A stretch of DNA of 64,000 bases, taken from positions 372,001 through 436,000 of the forward strand of contig NZ_JBFEFI010000005.1 of the NCBI RefSeq assembly GCF_040717535.1. Reading direction: 5' to 3'. This document shows positions 8,407-17,697 of the stretch, in pieces; position 1 is the stretch's first letter; every line of letters begins with the position of its first letter. Origin of the DNA: Thalassoglobus sp. JC818. GTDB lineage: Bacteria > Planctomycetota > Planctomycetia > Planctomycetales > Planctomycetaceae. The notes below the pieces were generated by a model, which had not been told where the DNA came from, did no database searches, and saw nothing but the letters and a program-made list of their open reading frames with translations. A program made the position numbers and the translations under genes.

Positions 8407-8437
8407 TTGTCCCCAGAACCTGCCCAATTTCGCATTA
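8407..8437 (+). promoter_or_regulatory. Predicted ECF promoter of the sigma/kinase genes (motif copy 1)
   Basis: TTGTCCCC (8407-8414), then 12 bases, then ATTTCGCATTA (8427-8437), about 157 bases before the sigma factor ATG. The same CCCC-N12-ATTTCGCATTA arrangement precedes the two propeller transcription units at 11489 and 14286. Identical spacing and an identical 11-base downstream box in three upstream regions of one locus point to a shared promoter, most simply recognised by the local ECF sigma factor. Confidence 0.7.
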
Positions 8438-8593
8438 GTAGACTGAACGGAAGGCAAATTCGGTCATCAAGTTTTGGGTCGCATTTGAGGTTGCTGTTGG
8501 TCTTCGCTCAAACCCAGTGAAAGGTGATCAGCAATTGAACTTTCTGCGGATCAAGTATGATTTCTAGCGTTTTACTCGAAACGTGAAGTGTCA

Positions 8594-9157
8594 ATGTCGG
8601 AAGTGACGCAAATCCTGGAGCAAATTCAGCAAGGTCATGTCGCAGCTGCGGCCGACTTGCTGCCTCTCGTGTATGCGGAGCTGAGACAGTTGGCCGGCTA
8701 CAGGTTAGAAAAAGAAAAAGCAGGCCAAACTCTGCAGCCAACAGCGCTCGTACATGAGGCATATATTCGACTGGTTGGGGATGCCGACGTGAAGTGGGAC
8801 GGGCGGTCTCATTTCTTCGCGGCCGCGGCCGAGGCGATGCGGAGAATCCTCGTTGAGAATGCCCGGCGACGGCAGAGCCTCAAACGTGGAGGCGCGGTGA
8901 ACCAGCGAGCAATCTTCGAAGGTGATGCCATCATCGATGTCGGGGATATTGATGAGCTACTCGATCTCGACGCGGCACTCACTAAGCTCGCCACGGATGA
9001 ACCTGAGTTGGCCAAGCTCGTTGAGCTCAGATATTTCGCAGGTCTCGGTGTCGATGAAACGGCCGAGGCACTCGGAATTTCGGCTCGCACCGTCAAACGA
9101 AACTGGGCTTTCGCCAGAGCCTGGTTGGGGCGTGAATTGAATCAGGAATCGCAATAA
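8594..9157 (+). CDS. ECF RNA polymerase sigma factor (TIGR02999-type)
   Basis: Sigma factor of the extracytoplasmic-function class, 187 residues, of the type that pairs with large Ser/Thr kinases in planctomycetes. Region 2 includes LLPLVYAELRQLAGYRL (about 22-38) and TALVHEAYIRLVG (50-62), with the FFAAAAEAMRRILVENARRR stretch following; region 4 is a helix-turn-helix, VDETAEALGISARTVKRNWAFARAWL near the C-terminus. I use the ATG at 8594; a GTG two codons upstream is in frame. The kinase gene starts 43 bp downstream, so the two are likely cotranscribed. There is no anti-sigma gene, and the kinase is the natural candidate for controlling it. The upstream motif at 8407 suggests autoregulation. 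Confidence 0.9.
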   Translation: MSEVTQILEQIQQGHVAAAADLLPLVYAELRQLAGYRLEKEKAGQTLQPTALVHEAYIRLVGDADVKWDGRSHFFAAAAEAMRRILVENARRRQSLKRGGAVNQRAIFEGDAIIDVGDIDELLDLDAALTKLATDEPELAKLVELRYFAGLGVDETAEALGISARTVKRNWAFARAWLGRELNQESQ

Positions 9158-9200
9158 CACACAGAGATATTCGTCTGCTAGGGGAGAAAACAGGTCTTTG

Positions 9201-11453
9201 ATGAGTTCCCAGTCTCCATCAGAAAAATCCGTCTTTCTGGATGCTCTCGACATTGAATCGACGAGTGAACGAGCGGCGTTCGTGGAATCTTCGTGTCGTG
9301 GCAACCCGGAGTTGCACGCGGCAGTGACAGCGCTGTTGCGAGAACACGACCGGGAAGCCAACCCGCTGGACACACCGATCGTGTCTAAAGGACTCGGAAA
9401 ATCGTTTCACGAACCGGGCACCGCAATCGGTCACTACAAACTGATGGAGCAGATCGGCGAAGGTGGGTTCGGACTGGTGTTCGTCGCAGATCAGCAGGAA
9501 CCAGTTCGTCGTCGCGTCGCACTCAAGATCATTAAACCAGGGATGGAATCGCGGGAAGTACTCACCCGGTTTGAAGCCGAACGTCAAGCGATTGCATTGA
9601 TGGATCACCCCAACATTGCCCGCGTTTTCGATGCCGGAGTGACAGAAACCGCTCAGCCTTATTTTGTCATGGAACTGGTTCGTGGAGTTCCGTTAACGGA
9701 ATTCTGCGACAACCATCAGTTGAATGTTTCTGAGCGGCTCAACCTCTTCGTGACCATCTGCAATGCCGTGCAGCATGCCCATCAGAAAGGGATCATTCAT
9801 CGCGATCTCAAGCCGTCGAACATCTTAGTGACCATTCAAGATGGTCAGCCACTGGCGAAAGTCATTGATTTCGGGGTTGCTAAGGCGATCGGACAAAGTC
9901 TCACCGTGAGGACGCTCTATACACGTTTTGCGTCGATGGTTGGCACTCCGGCGTATATGAGTCCGGAGCAGGCAGAGATGAGCGCGAATGACGTCGATAC
10001 TCGCAGCGACATTTACTCGCTGGGGGTCTTGCTTTATGAGATTCTGACGGGTTCAACACCGTTCGCACCGGATCGTCTGCAGACAGCTGGATTCGATGAA
10101 TTACGCCGCATTATACGGGAAGAGGACCCACCTCGCCCCAGTACGAGACTGAGCACTCTCAACAACGAGATTGCGACGACAGTCGCGGTCAATCGTCGGC
10201 TCGATCCGACCGGTCTCGCCTCATCAATGAAGCGCGACCTCGACTGGATCGTTATGAAAGCGCTGGATAAGGATCGCAACCGCCGATATGCAACTGCCGG
10301 GGCGATGGCTGAAGACGTTTCGCGGTTTCTCGTTGACCAACCGGTCGAGGCTCGACCTCCGTCGGCGTGGTATCGATTCTCAAAATTTGCCCGTCGGAAC
10401 AAGGTCGTCATCTCGACGGTATCACTGGTGACCGCCGCGCTAATTCTCGGAACGGGCGTCAGCTTGTGGCAGGCACGAGTAGCGATCGAGGAGCGTGATC
10501 AGAAGGAGACTGCGCTGCGAGAGGCACGTGCCGCAGAAGAAGCCGCAAACAAGGCCCGGCTCGAAGTGGAAGGATTTAACGATCGGTTAAACACGATGAC
10601 AGTTCTACTCGCAGCCGGACGTGCACACTCCGATGCACAGCGATGGTTTGACTCTTACAGGTCTTACACTGAAGCCACAGAGGTGCTGCCGAAATACTTT
10701 CTTGATTGGCTCGAGCGCGGGCAATTGAATGCGAAACTTGGACGCTGGGATGCAGCGGCAGCAGACTTTGCAATGTCGGTCAAGTTGGGGTGTCCAGTCG
10801 ATCAGGCAGAACTTTCAGGCGTCCCGCAATTGTTGTACTACACGGATGAATCGACTGCTTACGCGCAACTTTGTGAACAGCTTCAAGGTTCGCGCGAAGA
10901 AGATCTCGCCTCAGTGGCAGCTCGAGGACTCCTGGTTGGAGAGATATCCGAGTTGACAGCTGCAGAGCTTGCAGCTCAAGTCGAACGACTTCTTGAGACA
11001 ACGGAATCCGCCGAGGAGAAATCTGTTCATTCACATGCGAATCTGAAGCACAAGTACGCAAAAATGTATTACGGGATGAACCTTTACGTGGCGGGCTGGG
11101 CTCATCTAAAAGCCGGGCACCACGTCCAAGCGCTGCAGCGTCTTGAAGCATCAAATGATGCGACATGGTTCGGGAGAGGAATCGCTCACCCACTGATCGC
11201 GATTGCTCATCATCGGATGGGAAATGCAGACGATGCGTTGCGATCTTTTGAACAGTCGCAAGCACTCTTGGATCAACTACTCGATGAAAGTGTGCGGAAT
11301 GAATCCGGCTCACCGTCGATTCCCTGGGTGGACTGGATTGAGTTCCTGCTTAATCACCGGGAGGCCAGTATCGTGGTGAAGGGACATACACCTGCCATTG
11401 ACCCCAGACTGAAACAACTCGATCGGTTCGCCGAGGAACTGATTGCAGATTGA
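9201..11453 (+). CDS. Membrane Ser/Thr protein kinase with C-terminal TPR-like region
   Basis: PknB-type kinase of 750 residues. The N-terminal 75 residues form a small helical domain common in planctomycete kinases. The catalytic domain spans about 78-380 and is complete: glycine loop GEGGFG (86-91), ATP lysine in ALK (Lys109), HRDLKPSNIL (200-209), DFG (223-225), GTPAYMSPEQ (248-257). A transmembrane helix lies at about 401-423, followed by a charged coiled coil (about 425-460) and repeated TPR-like helices to the end. The kinase would be cytoplasmic and the TPR part on the other side of the membrane, fitting a sensor. Its gene lies 43 bp after the ECF sigma gene, which it probably regulates. 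The start is the ATG at 9201 rather than the adjoining TTG. Confidence 0.92.
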   Translation: MSSQSPSEKSVFLDALDIESTSERAAFVESSCRGNPELHAAVTALLREHDREANPLDTPIVSKGLGKSFHEPGTAIGHYKLMEQIGEGGFGLVFVADQQEPVRRRVALKIIKPGMESREVLTRFEAERQAIALMDHPNIARVFDAGVTETAQPYFVMELVRGVPLTEFCDNHQLNVSERLNLFVTICNAVQHAHQKGIIHRDLKPSNILVTIQDGQPLAKVIDFGVAKAIGQSLTVRTLYTRFASMVGTPAYMSPEQAEMSANDVDTRSDIYSLGVLLYEILTGSTPFAPDRLQTAGFDELRRIIREEDPPRPSTRLSTLNNEIATTVAVNRRLDPTGLASSMKRDLDWIVMKALDKDRNRRYATAGAMAEDVSRFLVDQPVEARPPSAWYRFSKFARRNKVVISTVSLVTAALILGTGVSLWQARVAIEERDQKETALREARAAEEAANKARLEVEGFNDRLNTMTVLLAAGRAHSDAQRWFDSYRSYTEATEVLPKYFLDWLERGQLNAKLGRWDAAAADFAMSVKLGCPVDQAELSGVPQLLYYTDESTAYAQLCEQLQGSREEDLASVAARGLLVGEISELTAAELAAQVERLLETTESAEEKSVHSHANLKHKYAKMYYGMNLYVAGWAHLKAGHHVQALQRLEASNDATWFGRGIAHPLIAIAHHRMGNADDALRSFEQSQALLDQLLDESVRNESGSPSIPWVDWIEFLLNHREASIVVKGHTPAIDPRLKQLDRFAEELIAD

Positions 11454-11484
11454 GTCGAAGTCTTATCAATTTTTGAGGGAATTC

Positions 11485-11515
11485 TTGGCCCCGCTTACGC
11501 CTCAATTTCGCATTA
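11485..11515 (+). promoter_or_regulatory. Predicted ECF promoter before the first propeller operon (motif copy 2)
   Basis: TTGGCCCC (11485-11492), 12 bases, ATTTCGCATTA (11505-11515), about 69 bases before the ATG at 11584. The two boxes and spacing match the copies before the sigma gene and before the malectin-propeller gene. Confidence 0.7.
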
Positions 11516-11583
11516 CTCTTTCGGAGGCAAATCAGACGGCATTTGCCAATCTCAAGCGTTGACACATTGATTTGAGGAAAATC

Positions 11584-12969
11584 ATGATGATTCTGAAGCG
11601 AAGCGTCGTCGTTTCAGCGTTCGCGCTACTCTCTCTGCATGTCGCTAATGCTCACGCGGACGACTGGTCGCAGTTTCTCGGATCACAACGGAATTCGACC
11701 TCCACGGAAACCGGAATCTTGCGTTCTTGGCCCGATTCGGGACCTGAGGTGCTTTGGACGGTCGATGTGGAGAAGGGGTACGGTGGGCCTGTTGTCAAAG
11801 ATGGTCGAGTGTATTTGCTCGACCGAGACGATGAGGTTGGAGACATTCTGCGTTGCTTTGAGTTCTCTAACGGCGAAGAACTGTGGTCATACGCTTACAA
11901 TGCTGCAGGATCGGTTATGTTCCCTGGCTCGCGAAGCGTCCCGACCGTAGACGGAAGATTTGTCTATACCTGCGGACACAACGGCGACCTCCACTGCATT
12001 GATACGACAACGCATCAACCCGTCTGGAAAGCCAACGTCTGGACGGACTTTGGAGGCAAGCCTCCGAGCACCGGCGGGGGATTTCGTCCCGGACCGTCCG
12101 AACCGGGTAGCTTTCCCATCTGGGCGATCACTCAGAATCCGTTGGTCTATCGTGATCTGCTGATCGTTGCTTCTCAGGCACCGCAAGCTGGTGTCGTCGC
12201 TTACGACAAAATGACTGGAGACGTCAAATGGAAGACTCCATCGCTGGGACATGTTGGCTACGTCAGTCCGAGCATCGTCGAAGTGGACGGAAACGATCAT
12301 CTGGTCATGGTGACCCCTTCGACCAATCCGTTCCAGAGGAGCAGCCCTGACGAAAACAACCGAGGAACATTTGTCGGGTTCAATCCGCTTACGGGAGAAC
12401 AACTTTGGGAATACGACAACTGGAATTGTCACATTTCGGTGGCTCCTGCGATCGATGCGGGTGAGAATCGCGTCCTCGTCGTCGGCGGATATGAGCTGGG
12501 AGCGACTATGGTGAGAATTGAGGAACAAAACGGTCAATATGCAGTGAAAGAACTGTTTACGACCGAAGAGTTTGGCGATCAAACGAAGCCGCCGATCCTG
12601 CACGACGGTCACCTCTACGCTCAATACGGCACGAACAACCGTCGAGATGGTTTGGTCTGCATGAGCGTAGATGGGGAGATTAAATGGAAGACTCGGCGAT
12701 CACCGAGTTTTAACAAAGGCAGCATGATACTGGTCGACGGATTGATTCTGGCGACAGATGGCGAAAAGTCTCTGTACCTGATTGAACCCGATCCATCCGA
12801 ATTCAAGCCGCTAGCTTCTACAGAGTTGCTTGGTGAAGGTGGAGACAACAATGGAATTGCCGGACGAATCGGCGGCAGTACTCAAAACTGGGCTCCGCTT
12901 GCTCTGTCCGACGGGAAACTGCTGATTCGTGACCATCGTCAGATGAAGTGTGTGAGGGTTGCGAAATGA
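11584..12969 (+). CDS. Secreted PQQ-like beta-propeller protein
   Basis: Exported repeat protein of 461 residues with a signal peptide (MMILKRSVVVSAFALLSL, cleavage near HAD-DWS). The body is a run of propeller blades of the PQQ/YncE type, each with a Trp-containing outer strand and a GxVxWK/GEQLWEY signature (GEELWSYAY, TTHQPVWKANVW, TGDVKWKTPS, TGEQLWEYDNW, DGEIKWKTRRS). Such planctomycete proteins begin with D-W-x-Q-F/W-x-G, as here; none of the classical quinoprotein dehydrogenase residues are evident, so enzymatic activity is doubtful and a binding or scaffold role is possible. The start has GAGGAA seven bases upstream. The stop overlaps the next propeller gene by four bases (ATGA), so the two are translationally coupled. 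Confidence 0.88.
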   Translation: MMILKRSVVVSAFALLSLHVANAHADDWSQFLGSQRNSTSTETGILRSWPDSGPEVLWTVDVEKGYGGPVVKDGRVYLLDRDDEVGDILRCFEFSNGEELWSYAYNAAGSVMFPGSRSVPTVDGRFVYTCGHNGDLHCIDTTTHQPVWKANVWTDFGGKPPSTGGGFRPGPSEPGSFPIWAITQNPLVYRDLLIVASQAPQAGVVAYDKMTGDVKWKTPSLGHVGYVSPSIVEVDGNDHLVMVTPSTNPFQRSSPDENNRGTFVGFNPLTGEQLWEYDNWNCHISVAPAIDAGENRVLVVGGYELGATMVRIEEQNGQYAVKELFTTEEFGDQTKPPILHDGHLYAQYGTNNRRDGLVCMSVDGEIKWKTRRSPSFNKGSMILVDGLILATDGEKSLYLIEPDPSEFKPLASTELLGEGGDNNGIAGRIGGSTQNWAPLALSDGKLLIRDHRQMKCVRVAK

Positions 12970-14249
12970 TGTTGAAGACAACAGTCGTCGCCTTTCAAAT
13001 TCTGTTCTTTGTTTTTTCATGGGCAGTTCCAGCTGAAGAACCTGTTGGCGGGAGTGAAAATTCTAAGCCCGCAACGACTGCTGAACTGCAAAAGAACTGG
13101 CCAAGTTTTCGCGGTTTTGGTTCAATGGGCCGCGCGACTGACGCCACTCCTCCTTTGACATGGAGTGTCAAAGACAGCGTGAACATCCACTGGCAAACTC
13201 CGATCGCCAAACATGGCATGAGTTCGCCGGTTGTTTGGGACGATCGACTGTTTTTAACGGGAGCAGATGCAGATTCACGCGACATTTACTGCTTCAATAT
13301 AGAAGACGGAGAGTTGCTGTGGGAGCATCAGGTTTCACACTTGCCGGACTCACCAATCGATGGAAGCCTGCCACGTGTGTTGGGTGAGACGGGATTTGCC
13401 GCTCCCACAGTCGCAACGAACGGTCAGTTGGTCGCAGCAGTTTTTGCGACCGGAGAACTCGTCTGTCTGAAACTGACAGGAGAGCGTGTGTGGGCCTTGC
13501 ATCTGGGAGCACCCCACAACCACTACGGTCACGCCTCTTCATTGACCTGCAACAATGAACTTCTGTTTGTGCAGTATGACCAGCGAGAACACGGGGAACT
13601 GCTTGCATTGAAGATGGAGACAGGCGAACCGGTCTGGCGTGTGTCGCGCGATCAGATGGCATGGTCTTCACCGATCCTCTTCGACAACAACGGAAGAGCA
13701 GAACTCATCCTCACGGACAGCAAATGGCTAAGCAGCTACAATCCAAAGAACGGAGAGCAACTCTGGCAAGTAGAATGCTTCCGCGGTGAAGTGGCTTCGT
13801 CAGCTGCCGGATCGGGCGAACTGGTTTTTGCATCCAATGAAGGTGCGGCTGCTGCAGCATTCGATGTCTCAAATCACGCCGAAGGCCCACAGCAGGTTTG
13901 GGCATGGGAAGGTGACTTACCAGACGCGGCAAGCCCTGTCGCCGCAAGCGAGTACCTGATTGTTCCTACCGCTTTCGGGGTCGTGACCTGCCTCGATGGA
14001 ACAACTGGAAGAGTACATTGGGAACACGAGTTCGGTCAGGGATTCAACAGTTCACCCGTCGTGGTCGAAGATCGAGTCTACATCAGCGATCTGTCAGGCA
14101 AAACACAGGTCTTTAAATTGAGCGAAACATTTGAGCTACTTGGCGAATCGGACATTGGAGAACCTATTTACGCGACTCCCGCATTTGTAGGCGACCGTGT
14201 CTACATCCGTGGTCTAAGTCACATCTTCTGTGTTCGAGCAGATCAGTGA
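12966..14249 (+). CDS. Secreted PQQ-like beta-propeller protein (second of pair)
   Basis: Exported propeller protein of 427 residues. The ATG at 12966 overlaps the preceding stop and opens a signal peptide (MMLKTTVVAFQILFFVFSWA, cleavage near VPA-EEP). Blades carry DGELLWEHQ, GERVWALHLG, TGEPVWRVSRD, NGEQLWQVEC and TGRVHWEHEFG, and the sequence has the N-terminal WPSFRG motif common to secreted propellers of this phylum. It is more distant from the first propeller than the third one is. Coupled translation suggests the two products are made in a fixed ratio and may form a complex; that is inference. Confidence 0.87.
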   Translation: MMLKTTVVAFQILFFVFSWAVPAEEPVGGSENSKPATTAELQKNWPSFRGFGSMGRATDATPPLTWSVKDSVNIHWQTPIAKHGMSSPVVWDDRLFLTGADADSRDIYCFNIEDGELLWEHQVSHLPDSPIDGSLPRVLGETGFAAPTVATNGQLVAAVFATGELVCLKLTGERVWALHLGAPHNHYGHASSLTCNNELLFVQYDQREHGELLALKMETGEPVWRVSRDQMAWSSPILFDNNGRAELILTDSKWLSSYNPKNGEQLWQVECFRGEVASSAAGSGELVFASNEGAAAAAFDVSNHAEGPQQVWAWEGDLPDAASPVAASEYLIVPTAFGVVTCLDGTTGRVHWEHEFGQGFNSSPVVVEDRVYISDLSGKTQVFKLSETFELLGESDIGEPIYATPAFVGDRVYIRGLSHIFCVRADQ

Positions 14250-14282
14250 AAACATCTTTCGCCTGATTTTCTAACAATTCTG

Positions 14283-14312
14283 TGGCCCCGGAAAAGACCC
14301 GATTTCGCATTA
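14283..14312 (+). promoter_or_regulatory. Predicted ECF promoter before the malectin-propeller gene (motif copy 3)
   Basis: GTGGCCCC ends at 14289, then 12 bases, then ATTTCGCATTA (14302-14312), about 137 bases before the ATG at 14449. It is the third copy of the motif seen at 8407 and 11485. Confidence 0.7.
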
Positions 14313-14448
14313 TTCTTTTGGGTTTTCTCGCTGCTCATTGCTGTGGTTGCGAGCGCCACGCTCATCTCCCAACCTTCGAGGCGGCCCCAACCTGCAAGTA
14401 CGAAGACTTGTATGGCCGGTTGTTCAATCAACTCACGGAAACCAAGAC

Positions 14449-16356
14449 ATGAGATACTTTCTGACTTTTGCAATTGCGAGTTTCGCTGCAATCGCCTCCG
14501 CTGAAGACTGGCCGCAATGGCAGGGACCAGATCGCAACGCCACCTCAACAGAAACGGGACTGTTGCAAGAGTGGCCTGATAGTGGGCCACCCCTGGCTTG
14601 GCGAATCGATGGTCTCGGCGGTGGTGACAGCGCACCAGCTGTGGCTGGCGGTCGGCTTTTCGGCATGAGCAACCGAGATGGAAAAGAAATCGTCTGGGCT
14701 CTGTCCGAAGAAGACGGCAAGGAAATCTGGGTAACTCCATTGGGAGATGCAGTTCAACAGGGCCCTCCTCAGTCGAGCGAAGGTCCCGCGTGTACTCCCA
14801 CGATCGAAGGGGACCGAATGTACGTCATTGGGATGGGAGGCACAGTTGCCTGCCTGAGTGTTGACGATGGTGAGGTCATCTGGAAGCGTAATTTCACAGA
14901 AGACTTCGGCGGTACTCTGCCCATGTGGAGCTATCGCGAATCTCCGTTGATCGATGACGACAAGGTGATCTGCACTCCGGGGAGTTCTGATGCCTTGTTG
15001 GTTGCACTCAACAAATTGACTGGTGAGACGGTTTGGACAACAAAGACAGCCACGGCCAATTCACAATCATCGGGGGAAGGATCTCGTCCTGAATTGAATG
15101 CCAATGGGGAAGAGCAGATAAGGCCATCCAGACCCGGTCAGCGAGAAATGGCCGATCGCCCTCGCGGAGCAAACGGTGGAGCACCTCAAGTGACTGGGAC
15201 AAATGACTCTGCGTTGTTTCTCAGTGAGCATTGGGGAATGACGGCATTCGCCCACAAAGTTCCTAACGGCAAGTACGTGGTGAAGTTGTATTTCGCCGAG
15301 ACGTATTCTGGCATAACTGGTGCCGGAGGACGCGTCTTTAGTATGGATGTCGAGGGGACCGAACTGAATGATTTCGACATCTGGCAGAAAGCGGGGGGCC
15401 CTAACAAAGCGTATGTCGAAGCGGTGCCTGTGGAAGTGAAAGACGGAGAATTTAACATCACATTCACGAGGCAGACTGAGAGCCCGGCAATCAAAGCGAT
15501 CAAAATCATTCCGCAGCGAGACGATGCGAATGACTCCGACACGATTCGGATCAAAGCCGGTCAGACCACGCCCTTCACCGATTCCGAAGGGAACGTATGG
15601 TTGGCCGAAACTGGATTTACGGGAGGCTCGACCAGTCCAGGATTCTTCAACTTTGGTGGAGGTGGTTTTGGTAGAAGTACTCGTGGTTCGGGCCGTGGAA
15701 GTGAAGGGCGTTCTGGAGCAGCCTATGCGTCAGTGATTCCGATCGATTTCGAGGGTGATCGGCAATACGTCCAACTGACTGCCAGTTCTCTCGTCGGAGT
15801 GTCGGCAGACGACGGAGAGATTCTGTGGCAATACAGTGCCCCTGCAAATTCAATGGGAATTAATTGCTCAACTCCCATCTACCAGGACGGAGTGGTCTTT
15901 GCCGCATCGGCCTATGGCAACGGCGGAGGTGCAGCAAAGTTGGTGAAGAGTACGGATGGAAAGATTGAGGCCGAGGAAGTCTATTTCTCCCGCAATATGC
16001 AGAACCACCATGGAGGAATGATCGTCGTTGACGGGGCGCTCTACGGGGCGAACGGCGGAAACGGAGGTGGCTTCATGGTCTGCATGGATTTCCAGACGGG
16101 CGACATCTTGTGGCGTGAGCGCGATGCTCCAAAAGGATCATTGTTGTTAGCTGACAATCGGCTTTACCTACGTGCTGAAGAGGGAGAGGTCATCCTGATT
16201 GAGCCCTCACGAAAAGAACTCATTGTGCGCGGACGCTTCCAGCAACCTGACCGCAGTTCGTCACCTGCGTGGGCTCACCCAGTCATCGCGAATGGAAAGC
16301 TCTACATTCGCGATCAAGGCCTACTGCTTTGCTACGATGTTAAAGAGATGAATTAA
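14449..16356 (+). CDS. Secreted PQQ-like beta-propeller with inserted malectin-like domain
   Basis: Exported protein of 635 residues. The signal peptide is [18 protein letters not shown]. The first part is a propeller closely related to the product of 11584 (both open with DW-Q, then R-N-TSTETG, then WPDSGP). At about residues 250-356 a separate beta-sandwich of malectin type is inserted: [54 protein letters not shown]; malectin domains bind carbohydrate. A short Gly/Arg/Ser-rich linker follows ([16 protein letters not shown]), then more propeller blades to the end. I reject the longer open frame from 14338 because the signal peptide begins at 14449. It is alone in its transcript, with a strong terminator about 100 bp downstream. 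Confidence 0.87.
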   Translation: MRYFLTFAIASFAAIASAEDWPQWQGPDRNATSTETGLLQEWPDSGPPLAWRIDGLGGGDSAPAVAGGRLFGMSNRDGKEIVWALSEEDGKEIWVTPLGDAVQQGPPQSSEGPACTPTIEGDRMYVIGMGGTVACLSVDDGEVIWKRNFTEDFGGTLPMWSYRESPLIDDDKVICTPGSSDALLVALNKLTGETVWTTKTATANSQSSGEGSRPELNANGEEQIRPSRPGQREMADRPRGANGGAPQVTGTNDSALFLSEHWGMTAFAHKVPNGKYVVKLYFAETYSGITGAGGRVFSMDVEGTELNDFDIWQKAGGPNKAYVEAVPVEVKDGEFNITFTRQTESPAIKAIKIIPQRDDANDSDTIRIKAGQTTPFTDSEGNVWLAETGFTGGSTSPGFFNFGGGGFGRSTRGSGRGSEGRSGAAYASVIPIDFEGDRQYVQLTASSLVGVSADDGEILWQYSAPANSMGINCSTPIYQDGVVFAASAYGNGGGAAKLVKSTDGKIEAEEVYFSRNMQNHHGGMIVVDGALYGANGGNGGGFMVCMDFQTGDILWRERDAPKGSLLLADNRLYLRAEEGEVILIEPSRKELIVRGRFQQPDRSSSPAWAHPVIANGKLYIRDQGLLLCYDVKEMN

Positions 16357-16458
16357 GTGATTGCTTGAGAACTCATCATCTGAGCCCGCGAGTAATTCGC
16401 CGAAACAACGCAACTGAAGCGTTCAATCACAAAGCGATGCTGACCTACCAACGCTAGG

Positions 16459-16484
16459 ACCCCGGGAGCCTTCCCGGGGTTTTC
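16459..16484 (+). terminator. Terminator after the malectin-propeller gene
   Basis: Perfect 9-bp GC-rich stem ACCCCGGGA (16459-16467) / TCCCGGGGT (16472-16480) with a 4-base loop, followed by TTT. It closes the sigma-kinase-propeller block. Confidence 0.8.
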
Positions 16485-16497
16485 GTGATCTTGATTT

Positions 16498-16734
16498 TCA
16501 GGAAGCGTGGGAAGCGATCATTTCGTGGTGCCATTTCCACAGATCGATCTCTGGTAAGTGGCGGGCATGATCTTCATCAGCGGCTTCGACCAGAACGTCG
16601 TGGGAAAGTGTGGCGACAAGAAATGTGGTCATTGGAATCTTCTCTGTCGGGTTCATTGCGTCGGTAACACATCTACCTCGACAAGTGGAGCGACAGTAGG
16701 TGCACATAACCTCTGCTGTTGGAGAAGAGTTCAA
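16498..16734 (-). CDS. Possible small hypothetical protein
   Basis: No family recognised. An open frame of 78 residues; its second half (MTTFLVATLSHDVLVEAADE, then EIDLWKWHHEMI) looks like coding sequence, while the Cys-rich first half is less convincing, so an internal start at the MTTFL methionine is plausible. It may be a shortened copy of a longer gene. It overlaps only untranslated DNA and is divergent from the ASCH gene. I am not sure it is expressed. Confidence 0.3.
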   Translation of the reverse strand: MNSSPTAEVMCTYCRSTCRGRCVTDAMNPTEKIPMTTFLVATLSHDVLVEAADEDHARHLPEIDLWKWHHEMIASHAS

Positions 16735-17110
16735 CAGACGACGGCTCCTGGTGTCTACCGTTTTCCCTCAGGATGCAAGCCAGTACGCTTAGGCCAAGAT
16801 CAGGAATTCATGCTGATGTGAGGCAGAGATGATTCGTTGAATTGTTCTAAAGTGCCGTGAAATCCGGTAAATGACGGTCACAATCGGCATTTGCGTCATG
16901 CTCACATTTACCTCGATTTGAATCGCACCGCATCGCCGACATTCTTCGAGACCTGGCCAATTCCCTTGAAAAGGCGATTGAGTCGGGTCATCGTTCTCGG
17001 ATGATCGATGCAGGCAATCTGATCGAAACATTCCAGGCCGTGGCCGATCGCCTCGACGAAGGAGCGTGAATTGAACTGCTCCTGCAGAACAAGTTAAGCG
17101 TGTTGAGAAG
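16735..17110. other. Intergenic region with a probable gene fragment
   Basis: On the plus strand 16929-17069 reads as a helical, coding-like segment (HRIADILRDLANSLEKAI, then RMIDAGNLIETFQAVADRLDEGA, then TGA) but has no usable start: an upstream stop closes the frame before any ATG. I take it as the tail of a lost gene. Nothing else is recognisable. Confidence 0.3.
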
Positions 17111-17521
17111 ATGAACCTATCTGAAGCAAGAGCAAAATACCCGGACTCGGAAGTGTTTCGATTTGGCGACAGCAAGAAACTATGCGACGAACTGACCTCG
17201 CTTGTTGTCAGTGGAAAAAAAGTAGCGACATGCGAAGCGTTGCGGGTTTACGCTTCAGGCAATGAAGATTTGCCTCGTGTCGGCAGAGTCGATATCGCTT
17301 TGACGTGGGAAGGCAATCCTGCCGTAGCCATTCGAACTGTGGAAATAGAGGTCATGAAGTTCAATGAAGTGGGCGAAGAATTTGCCCTGGCTGAGGGCGA
17401 GAATGACGATCTAGAAGGATGGCGTAAAGACCACAGAGAATACTTCGAACGAAATGGAGGCTACGACCCTGAGATGAAGCTCGTCTGTGAACGATTCGAG
17501 GTGATCGAAGTATTTCGATAG
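17111..17521 (+). CDS. ASCH domain protein
   Basis: Small cytoplasmic protein of 136 residues with an ASCH fold, a PUA-like beta-barrel that is thought to bind RNA. Typical elements are the GKKVATCEALRVYASG segment (about 35-50), LPRVGRVDIALTWEGNPAVAIRT (about 54-76), the VMKFNEVGEEFALAEGE stretch and WRKDHREYFERNGG near the C-terminus. Members may act in RNA processing or act on modified nucleosides; the specific role is unknown. It is a single gene, tail to tail with the serine hydrolase. Confidence 0.85.
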   Translation: MNLSEARAKYPDSEVFRFGDSKKLCDELTSLVVSGKKVATCEALRVYASGNEDLPRVGRVDIALTWEGNPAVAIRTVEIEVMKFNEVGEEFALAEGENDDLEGWRKDHREYFERNGGYDPEMKLVCERFEVIEVFR

Positions 17522-17697
17522 AGAATTCTCCTGGGTATTCGTACACAACTCCCGTGCAGTCGGACCTCGAAAAACGGTTGTTTCTAATTCCAGCCCTCCA
17601 CGACTCTGCAATTCGCGATGGGACCCTCCACCGAATTATTCGGATAACCCTTATTGGATATTCAAGCTTCGTCTTGCCATGACAGTCGTTTGAAGAG

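Noticed and set aside
14338-14448. N-terminal extension of the malectin-propeller protein
   Set aside because: The extension precedes the signal peptide and lies directly after the promoter-like motif, so it is leader sequence.
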